Shown here in pieces: positions 27,322 to 33,922 of a DNA stretch of 64,000 nt. This stretch comes from Streptomyces sp. NBC_01306 (GTDB lineage: Bacteria; Actinomycetota; Actinomycetes; Streptomycetales; Streptomycetaceae): assembly GCF_026340465.1 (NCBI RefSeq), contig NZ_JAPEPC010000001.1, forward strand, positions 3,684,001 through 3,748,000, given 5' to 3'. Positions within the stretch are counted from its first letter, which is position 1. Every line of letters begins with the position of its first letter. The notes under the pieces are model-generated. The model saw nothing but the letters and a program-made list of their open reading frames with translations, was not told where the DNA came from and made no database searches. The translations under genes and the position numbers were made by a program.

Positions 27322-28308
27322 ATGGCAAAAGGACAAACGATAGCTTCTGATTCCTCGATAAGTGATGCTGATCCGGTGGACCCACGCCTGCTCAAGACCT
27401 TCTCGGCCGTCATCACGCACGGCTCCTTCTCCGACGCCGCCAGGGAGCTGGGCTACACCCAGTCCGCGGTGTCCCAGCAGATCGCCTCACTGGAAGGGGA
27501 GTTGGGCGTCGAGTTGGTCCGTCGACGGCCGGTCGGCCCGACGGAGGCCGGTACCCGGCTGATGGACCACGTGGCCTCGATCCTCCTGCGTATCGACGCC
27601 GCACGCGCGGAAGTCCAGAGGGTGAAGGGCGGAACCACCGGGCGGCTGACCGTCGGCATCTGTCCACTGGCGGCCACGGCACACGCACTGCGCATCATCG
27701 GTGAGGTGGCCCGGCGGGCCGGCGTGCACGAGCTGACGGTACGTACGCTGCCGCGCCAGGCCGTCGCCGAGGGCGTCGCCACCGGCGAACTGGACCTCGG
27801 CCTGGTCGACGGCTTCGCCCTGTCCGATGACCCCCTGCGCCCGCCCCGGGTGGCCGGGCTGCACGGCGTACCGGTCTGCCGGGAGCCGGTGGTGGTGGCC
27901 CTGCCGCCCCACCACCCCCTGGCACACCGCACGGGTCTGCGGCTGGCGGACCTGATCGACGCCCGGTGGATCGACGCACCGGGCGTGAGCGCCCCCCTGG
28001 CGGACCTGTCCGCCGTGGTCGGAGACAGTCCCCATCTGCGGGTGGCCCTGCGGTACGACGGCCACGACGTGCGTACGTACACCGAGCTGCTTGCCGGAGG
28101 ACAGGGCCTGGGCCTCCTCCCACGCTTCGCGCTCGCCGGGCGGCAGGACCTGGTCGGCATCCCACTGACACAGCCGGAGCTGTCCCACCGCGTCGAGGCC
28201 CTGCGCGTCACGGGCGGCCCACCGGTGGTGGACGACCTGGTCGCATCGCTCACCGAGCCCGTCGAGCCCGTCGAGCCCGTCGGCACCGAGATCCAGCCGC
28301 GAAGCTGA
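27322..28308 (+). CDS. LysR family transcriptional regulator
   Basis: An LTTR of 328 residues from ATG 27322, or 310 from GTG 27376 (VDPRLLKTF), the latter being the usual LysR N-terminus. HTH: LLKTFSAVITHGSFSDAARELGYTQSAVSQQIASLEGELGVELV. The effector domain follows. The C-terminus repeats EPVEPVEPV from GAGCCCGTC units. Divergent from the amidotransferase-like gene and, by position, a second regulator of the metabolite cluster besides SARP. Confidence 0.87.
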   Translation: MAKGQTIASDSSISDADPVDPRLLKTFSAVITHGSFSDAARELGYTQSAVSQQIASLEGELGVELVRRRPVGPTEAGTRLMDHVASILLRIDAARAEVQRVKGGTTGRLTVGICPLAATAHALRIIGEVARRAGVHELTVRTLPRQAVAEGVATGELDLGLVDGFALSDDPLRPPRVAGLHGVPVCREPVVVALPPHHPLAHRTGLRLADLIDARWIDAPGVSAPLADLSAVVGDSPHLRVALRYDGHDVRTYTELLAGGQGLGLLPRFALAGRQDLVGIPLTQPELSHRVEALRVTGGPPVVDDLVASLTEPVEPVEPVGTEIQPRS

Positions 28309-28348
28309 AGGAGGACAGGAAAAGAAGCTGAAGGGGGACAGGAAAAGA
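28303..28348. repeat. Tandem 23-bp repeat at LysR stop
   Basis: Two copies of a 23-bp unit (AGCTGAAGGAGGACAGGAAA... and a one-base variant) lie end to end. The first includes the LysR stop codon. They are followed directly by the hairpin at 28351. Confidence 0.85.
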
Positions 28349-28350
28349 CG

Positions 28351-28382
28351 AAGGCCCGAACCGTTTGCACGGTCCGGGCCTT
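28351..28382 (+). terminator. Hairpin terminator beside att fragment B
   Basis: Stem AAGGCCCGAACCGT / ACGGTCCGGGCCTT with one mismatch and a short TTGC loop. Nearly identical to the hairpin at 29622-29657, showing that hairpin plus tRNA scrap were duplicated together. Confidence 0.85.
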
Positions 28383-28389
28383 CTGCCTG

Positions 28390-28442
28390 CGGAGGATACG
28401 AGATCCGAACTCGTGAGGGGTTGCCCCCCAACACGCTTTCCA
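28390..28442 (-). other. tRNA-Ser 3' fragment B (att scar)
   Basis: Same tRNA-Ser 3' segment as fragment A, with small differences (TTCGGAT instead of TTCGAAT in the T-loop region and one extra C in the variable arm). It breaks off after TGGAAAGCG in the anticodon loop and joins directly to an interior codon of an integrase gene. Confidence 0.85.
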
Positions 28443-28460
28443 GAGGACCGACGCCATGTC

Positions 28461-29597
28461 ATGAGCAAGCTCGATGAAGGGGAGGTCATCAAGAAGGTTC
28501 GCGAGCTGGAGAAGCAGGGAGACGCGGGAAAGGTCCGGAAGCCGGGACGGGTGTGGACCGTCAAGACATGGCTTCAGCACTGGGTGGAGGAGATCGCCGA
28601 ACCGTCGGTGCGGGAGAACACCTGTGCCGGGTACGAGGTTGCCGTCAGAGTCCACCTGACTCCCGGTCCCGGCGCTCACCGCCTCGACAAGCTGGAGCCG
28701 GAACACCTGGAGCGCTTCTCCACGAAGATGCTGGCCAACGGCAGTAAGCCCGCCACCGCCCACCAGGCTCACCGCACCATCCGAACGGCGCTCAACCACG
28801 CCATGCGTCGCGGCCACGTCCCCCGGAACGTCGCCACGCTCGCTGTTCCGCCCCGGATCGAAGACGAAGAGGTCGAGCCGTACGACATCGAAGGGGTGCA
28901 GCGACTCCTCTCCGAAGCGGCCAAGATCCGGAACAGCGCACGCTGGTCCATCGCGCTCGCCCTCGGCCTCCGTCAGGGCGAAGCGTTGGGGCTGCGCTGG
29001 TCGGACGTGGACCTCCCGGCAGGCATCCTGCGGGTCCGCAAGAACCGTCTGCGGCCCAAGTACCTGCACGGCTGCGGTGGAGAGTGCGGGAGCAAGCCCG
29101 GCTACTGCAAGCAGCGAGTCAGGAAGAACGAGGACACGGCCAACGCGAAGTCCCGTGCCGGCCGCCGGGCCATCGGTGTACCGGACGGACTGGTTCGTCT
29201 CCTGGAGCTGCATCGTAAGGAGCAGGACCAGGAACGATGTCGGGCCGCTCAGGAGTGGCGAGAGACGGGGTTCGTCTTCCCCTCACCCGTCGGCGCCCCC
29301 TTGGTGCCGAGTACCGACTACGACGCGTGGAAGCAGTTGCTCATCGACGCCAAGGTGCGCGACGGGCGCTTGCACGATGCCCGGCACACGGCGGCCACGG
29401 TGTTGCTCATCCTGGGAGTGCCTGAGCGGGTTGTGATGCAGATCACGGGCTGGTCGTCCACGGCGATGGCCGCCCGGTACCAGCACGTGACCGGCGGCAT
29501 CCTGCAAGACGTGGCCAAGCAAGTCGGTGGACTCATCTGGGAGGTCGCGAAGAGCGACGAGGGAACATCGAAGGAAGCCCCCGAACAGCCTCGTTGA
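28461..29597 (+). pseudogene. int: Tyrosine integrase, 5'-truncated at att fragment B
   Basis: Site-specific recombinase of the actinomycete tRNA-targeting type. The core-binding domain (WTVKTWLQHWVEEIAEPSVRENT...) and the full catalytic set remain: Arg in LGLRQGEALGL, HDARHTAATVL (H-x-x-R), Trp/His position in ITGWSSTAMAARYQHV, whose Tyr is the nucleophile. From ATG 28461 it is 378 codons. The in-frame codons just before (EDRRHV) read on naturally from interior integrase sequence, and the usual N-terminal arm-binding part (several dozen residues) is missing. It was cut where the tRNA-Ser fragment begins. A shortened protein could be made, but arm-site binding should be lost. Confidence 0.75.
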
Positions 29598-29621
29598 GAC
29601 TGTGGTTGAGACTGCACAAGC

Positions 29622-29657
29622 AGAAGGCCCGAACCGTGTGAACGGTCCGGGCCTTCT
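29622..29657 (+). terminator. Hairpin terminator beside att fragment C
   Basis: Stem AGAAGGCCCGAACCGT / ACGGTCCGGGCCTTCT with one mismatch. A near-copy of the hairpin at 28351-28382. Confidence 0.85.
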
Positions 29658-29662
29658 AGCTG

Positions 29663-29715
29663 CGGAGGATACGAGATTCGAACTCGTGAGGGGTTGCCCC
29701 CAACACGCTTTCCAA
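29663..29715 (-). other. tRNA-Ser 3' fragment C (att scar)
   Basis: Identical in the tRNA part to fragment A (anticodon loop to acceptor). It continues past the loop with AAATGTTCG as fragment A does, so A and C share a slightly longer core than B. Confidence 0.85.
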
Positions 29716-29853
29716 ATGTTCGTATGGGGGTCCGGCGGGGTTCGTAGGCGTTCTGACCGGCAGCGGAGTATCCGAGGCGAACCCGTCCGGACGGGTCCGG
29801 ACGTGGGTGAATGCAACCCCAACTGCAACCCTTCGCCTGCCAGAAGTCACCCC

Positions 29854-32802
29854 TTATGACACTGGTGTGTTCACCGGCTTCCACTCGGATTCCGTCCGGC
29901 CACTCGGTTCGAGCCCGAAGCGGCGGACGCGATCCGCTTCGTCCTCATTGCCCAGCCCTTCCAGGACCTCCGCCAACTCGGCGATACAGAAGGATTCGCC
30001 CGCCAGCGCTCCACGTCGGTAGCAGTCGTCGGCCTCCTCCGCCCGTCCTGCCTGGGTGGCGAGGAAACCTGCGAGTTGGTGGGCGGTCGGTACCCCACGG
30101 CTCGCCGCTTCCCTAGCGCTTTGCAGCGCCTCTTCGAGTCGACCGTTCTCCGTACGAATGAAGGCCGATCGCCACAGGGCGCCGGCGTTCCCAGATTCGG
30201 CGAGTTCGGCCAGCCAGTCGATCGTTGCCTCGTACCCGTCCACAGCGAGCGAGAGGTCGCACGCTAGAAGGAACGCTGGCATGTTCAGCCGCGGAAGATT
30301 TTCGCGGCACCAGCGCAGCGCTTCTTCGGTCCGTCCGCCGTTCAGCAGGATCCGCACCAAGGAAGCCGACGCCACGATCGATCCGGCGGCCACGTGAGCC
30401 TCCAACCACTCGATAGTCCTTTCCATGCCCTCGCATTCGACCGCCAGGTCAGCCGCGGCGTCGAAAACCATGCGGCCACCTTCGGCTACGACCTCCCGGT
30501 AGCAGGCGAGCGCTTCGACCGGCCGGTCCGTTTCGATCAGGGCCTCGGCCTTCGCACGCGACACCCTGACGCCTCGCCGTTCCAACTCCTGAAGCCAGTC
30601 GAGGGCTTCCTCCGCATCGCTTTCCGTTGCCACGAGACGGGCACATCGAAGCACCGAAACTGCGTCGCCCGCCTCCGCTGCCCGCCTATACCAGTCGATC
30701 GCCTCACCCTGACGGCCGTTCTCTTCGGCATTCTGCGCGACCGAAAAAAGTGCGACGGCGTTTCTTTGATCGATGAACTGCTGGAGCCAGCCCATCGCCT
30801 CACCCTGGCCACGGTTCGCGAGAGCGTCTTCGGCGGCGTACTCCAGGGCTAGGTCGTCGCCTGCTTCGGCACGGGCTCTCAGCCAGTCCATGACCTCGCG
30901 TTCTCTGCCGAGTGCGCCGGAGAGCGAGATCAGGGAGGCGTGCGTCCCGTGATCACCTGCTTCGATCGCGCAGCGGTACCAGTGCAGCGCCTGATCGTGC
31001 CAGCCGGCCCTCTCCATCAGCTCGCCGGCCAAATCCAAGGTCTCCCCGCTCCCGCTCTTCAACGCGCGGAGGTGGAGCCGGAAGGAATGCCGGAAAAGAC
31101 CCCGGTTTCGAGCTTCCCAGGCGAGGCCACTGTAATCACCTGGGTTCGAGAATTCGGCGACTGCCTCCCACAATGAGTTCGGAGCACCGATGGTCGATCT
31201 GCTGACCCGCCCGAACTGATCTAAGAAATCCGCCAGCCGATAGCGCGGTTCCACCTCGGCCGGGGCGCTGGGTCGCGGGCGCATCTTCACGAGTGGGCTT
31301 GTGGCACCCCGGCACCGCCTCCCGAGGAACGCCAGCGTGTCATCGAACCATCCGTCCGGCAGATCGTCCCATTCGTCGTCGGCCATGTAATCAGCGGTGG
31401 CCCTCTCTAGCAGCGCGGGCGGGAGTTCCTTCCGGCATCCGAGTCGACGGGCGTCCATCGCTGCGTGTAGGACCGCTCTGGCAGCCGCCGGAGCGGTGGC
31501 ATAGCGTTCCATCAGGGCGAAGGCGGCGGAGAGATACTGCGTGATGCGACCGTCATGGGCGCATTCGACCGCCTCAGCGAACCTCGTGTCGGTACGTGCG
31601 TGCTCCCGCGCCTCGCTCAGCGCCGACGCGTCGAACTCCGAGGGGACGCGAATGCTGCGGCCAGTGAGGAGGACCCTGGCTTCCCTGTGTCGGTCGGGTT
31701 CCCCCGGGTCGGGCCGGGTGGTGAATTTCTCCCACTCCGTGGGCCACAGCGTGCCCAGGACCAGGACGGGCCGGCGGGCCGCATCGTTCAGAAGGTCCCG
31801 CAAACCAGCGGCTACGGCAGCCCCCTGTTCGCTGCCCGGGGCTGACAGGAAAGCAGCGAGATCGTCGAGCCACAGCACTGTCCGCGGACCCACGGAAGCC
31901 ATGCCCCTGAGAAGTGCTTCACCCGGGCCGGGGGCGATCGGCTGCCAGAGTCGCCAGTCTGCGGGCAGGGTCTGCACTGCCTCCCAGCAGGCGCGGGTCT
32001 TCCCCGACGACGATTCACCGACGAGGACGACGAGCTCGCTGTTGCCGTTGATGGCGCTACTCATGGCCTTCGCCAGTAGGCAGTCGTGGCCGCGTCCGAC
32101 GTAGACGGGAAGCATTGCGGGACGGCCGTCGGTGGCCGCGCCTTCGGTCTGGATCACCCGGTGGACATCCAGTGCGTACGGATCGGTGAACATGCCGATC
32201 GCCGCGCCGGGACGGTCCGGAGCGAGGTCGGTCTCGTGCCTGCAGAAAGCCTCCGCAGTGGCCCTCCCGAAGAAACGGACTACCAGGTCAGGAAAGCCCC
32301 TTAGAATGTTCGATAGTTGCCCCTGGTCCCACAGTTCGATCTTCAGGTTGTGGTGGGATTTGCGAAGTTCCGCCAATGTCTCGACGACCTTCACGTCCGA
32401 GGCGTCCGCAGTCGTGATCACGACCAGGCGCTGGGCCGCGAAGGGGCGTGTACCTTCCATATAGCGCTTTACCGCGTCCCTCAGATCGGCTGCGGTAAAG
32501 CGCTCGTAGCGCTTGGCCTGATACACCGAAGTCGGCCCCGAATCAAGGAACGCGACGACGTCGATACCCTGCTGTGGCTGCCCACGGCGTCCGAACAGCC
32601 GGGCTTCGCGGGCTTGGTCGACCTTCAAGGTGAGAGCAGCCACCAGGTGCTCGACGGCTTCCCACGTGAGGTCGCCGGTGTTAAGCAGGAGTGGGGCCGT
32701 GTATGTCAGTGGCGGTGCGTGGGGGAACTCAGAGCACACCAACGGATGATCCGGCCCGAGGACCTCTCCGTGCGGCTCACTTCCGGTAGCGACTTCGCTC
32801 AC
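29854..32802 (-). CDS. Mrr-type nuclease / STAND-like NTPase / TPR protein
   Basis: A 982-residue three-part protein. Residues about 45-170 are an Mrr-like PD-(D/E)xK nuclease: WEAVEHLVAALT, then GID81 ... VYQ95AK97RY, the D...QxK catalytic pattern. Residues about 240-500 are a P-loop NTPase with Walker A VGESSSGKTR (262-270) and Walker B TVLWLDDLAAFL. From about 600 to the end are Sel1/TPR-like helical repeats (ALHWYRCAIEAGDHGTHASL, AIDWYRRAAEAGDAVSVL, ALACYREVVAEGG). This effector-switch-sensor order is that of Avs and other STAND anti-phage proteins. GTG start 32802 chosen for the GGGGAGGG ribosome site. Sole cargo of its att-bounded block. Phage defence is inferred. Confidence 0.78.
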   Translation of the reverse strand: MSEVATGSEPHGEVLGPDHPLVCSEFPHAPPLTYTAPLLLNTGDLTWEAVEHLVAALTLKVDQAREARLFGRRGQPQQGIDVVAFLDSGPTSVYQAKRYERFTAADLRDAVKRYMEGTRPFAAQRLVVITTADASDVKVVETLAELRKSHHNLKIELWDQGQLSNILRGFPDLVVRFFGRATAEAFCRHETDLAPDRPGAAIGMFTDPYALDVHRVIQTEGAATDGRPAMLPVYVGRGHDCLLAKAMSSAINGNSELVVLVGESSSGKTRACWEAVQTLPADWRLWQPIAPGPGEALLRGMASVGPRTVLWLDDLAAFLSAPGSEQGAAVAAGLRDLLNDAARRPVLVLGTLWPTEWEKFTTRPDPGEPDRHREARVLLTGRSIRVPSEFDASALSEAREHARTDTRFAEAVECAHDGRITQYLSAAFALMERYATAPAAARAVLHAAMDARRLGCRKELPPALLERATADYMADDEWDDLPDGWFDDTLAFLGRRCRGATSPLVKMRPRPSAPAEVEPRYRLADFLDQFGRVSRSTIGAPNSLWEAVAEFSNPGDYSGLAWEARNRGLFRHSFRLHLRALKSGSGETLDLAGELMERAGWHDQALHWYRCAIEAGDHGTHASLISLSGALGREREVMDWLRARAEAGDDLALEYAAEDALANRGQGEAMGWLQQFIDQRNAVALFSVAQNAEENGRQGEAIDWYRRAAEAGDAVSVLRCARLVATESDAEEALDWLQELERRGVRVSRAKAEALIETDRPVEALACYREVVAEGGRMVFDAAADLAVECEGMERTIEWLEAHVAAGSIVASASLVRILLNGGRTEEALRWCRENLPRLNMPAFLLACDLSLAVDGYEATIDWLAELAESGNAGALWRSAFIRTENGRLEEALQSAREAASRGVPTAHQLAGFLATQAGRAEEADDCYRRGALAGESFCIAELAEVLEGLGNEDEADRVRRFGLEPSGRTESEWKPVNTPVS

Positions 32803-32990
32803 GGCGCCCTCCCCGCCGGTGATTGTAGACGCACGAGCTACGGCCGCTGTCCTCGGTGAGTTGGTCGTCCAAGTGGCATCGCGCTCTCCTCTCCTTGTGC
32901 GGTTCTCTGCACGGCCTAGATGGCTAGCTGCTCCGCAGTATGGTCCCTCGCGATCAAGGATCGAACCATGGGATTTGCAACCCTCAACGT

Positions 32991-33024
32991 CGAAGGCCCC
33001 CGCAGCGAGCTGCGGGGGCCTTCG
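32991..33024 (-). terminator. Perfect hairpin beside att fragment D
   Basis: A 15-bp stem CGAAGGCCCCCGCAG / CTGCGGGGGCCTTCG with a CGAG loop. It lies next to fragment D, and TGCCCGGTGAGAGCAA follows, as near fragments A and E. It points toward termination of transcription entering from the element. Confidence 0.88.
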
Positions 33025-33049
33025 ACATATTGCCCGGTGAGAGCAATGG

Positions 33050-33101
33050 CGGAGGATACGAGATTCGAACTCGTGAGGGGTTGCCCCCAACACGCTTTCT
33101 A
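33050..33101 (-). other. tRNA-Ser 3' fragment D (att scar)
   Basis: Same 3' tRNA-Ser segment; the anticodon loop differs (TTAGAAAGCG instead of TTGGAAAGCG). It marks the left edge of the large right-hand element. No intact tRNA-Ser is seen in the window, so the functional gene should lie to the right of 64000. Confidence 0.85.
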
Positions 33102-33413
33102 ACTGTTCGTCCGGGGGTTCAGGCAGATCCGTCAGTGTCCTGACCAGCAGCGTAATCCTCAGGTGGAAGCAGGCTGATCGTACCGGCACAGTGTGAATGC
33201 AACGCATACTGCAACCCGCGGGTGGGCTCACCGACGCGTGTTTCGCCCTCAGCTTTCCAAAGCTCTATACCCCTCTTACCAGCATGAATAGATCGGGATG
33301 CGGCTACTGATGGTTCTCCGGCCGGGAGGCAGGCCGGTTCTTCCGGGCCTGCCTCCCAAAGTGCCTCCGTGTCGGCCGTGTAGCTCGGCAAGGTCGCTGT
33401 GCCGCCTCGGGAC

Positions 33414-33629
33414 CTACTCGAGGTCGGAGAACAGCTCGGCCTCGTAGATCCGTTGGGCCGTCGGACGGACCGGTCGGCGAAGAGCGGCGCGGTGTGCAGC
33501 TGAGGGCGGCTGCGGCGCGGGCGGGCGGGGCCTACGCCGACGCCTGGGGGGCACCGTGGCCTTGGGCCGTCGGTACCGTGCCGGTCGGCTTGCGTCACGC
33601 CGAAGGTTCTTACGTTGTACGGGTTTCAT
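33414..33629 (-). CDS. Small highly basic protein, unknown
   Basis: A 71-residue protein starting MKPVQRKNLRRDASRPARYRRP. It has a run of Arg in the middle (PPRRRRRPRPPAPQPP) and an acidic, structured-looking end (TAQRIYEAELFSDLE). The ribosome site CAGGGAGGG five bases before the ATG is among the strongest in the window, which is the main reason to accept it. No family recognised. The basic part could bind nucleic acid; the hydrophobic/acidic end could be a protein-contact tail. The overlapping longer frames on the same strand look like shadows. Confidence 0.5.
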   Translation of the reverse strand: MKPVQRKNLRRDASRPARYRRPKATVPPRRRRRPRPPAPQPPSAAHRAALRRPVRPTAQRIYEAELFSDLE

Positions 33630-33922
33630 GAATCCCTCCCTGTTCAAGTGACCTGTTTCCCACCATCCGAATTCGTACCTTCGGTCTCTGTGGCGTGGTG
33701 TGCCCCCTTCGCCATGGCGGGGCATCCGTATGCCCTTCTCCGATGATCCGCTGGAGCGGTCGGGGTGGGATGTTCGAAGCGTTGCAGATCAGCATAGGAA
33801 GTTCAAAACTGCTTTCGTTAGGCGAACGTTAATGGGTGCCCCGCTCGCCATGCCATGCTTCTCCAGTGCCTGCCGGTAAAGCCAACGCGGTGCGAGGCCG
33901 CATGCGACTAGAGGTGATGATC

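Larger units (their letters stand above)
18794..28442. mobile_element. Island block 1 (metabolite cluster between att scars)
   Basis: A 9.6-kb segment bounded by tRNA-Ser fragments A and B in the same orientation. Content: FtsX-like remnant, SARP, diiron oxidase, 2OG-Fe oxygenase, DapF-like protein, aminotransferase, EamA, amidotransferase-like protein and LysR. It carries no integrase or transfer genes of its own. Element nature is inferred from the flanking scars. Confidence 0.55.
28390..29715. mobile_element. Island block 2 (integrase-only remnant)
   Basis: A 1.3-kb unit consisting of att fragment B, a truncated integrase and att fragment C, with matching hairpins outside B and before C. 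Looks like what is left of an integrative element after loss of everything but int. Confidence 0.6.
29663..33101. mobile_element. Island block 3 (single defence-type gene between att scars)
   Basis: A 3.4-kb segment between tRNA-Ser fragments C and D carrying only the nuclease-STAND-TPR gene. No mobility genes. Confidence 0.5.

Noticed and set aside
18794..33101. Calling the four copies functional tRNA-Ser genes
   Set aside because: Each lacks the 5' acceptor strand, D-arm and 5' anticodon strand.
18604..33231. Reading frames containing ESVLGATPHEFESRIL-type peptides at the four tRNA-Ser scraps
   Set aside because: They are translations of the tRNA-Ser 3' fragments themselves, a common false annotation; the tRNA secondary-structure parts explain the conservation.
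33119..33598. 159-residue minus-strand frame left of the AfsR-like gene
   Set aside because: No ribosome site, low-complexity composition, and it overlaps the better-supported 71-residue gene.
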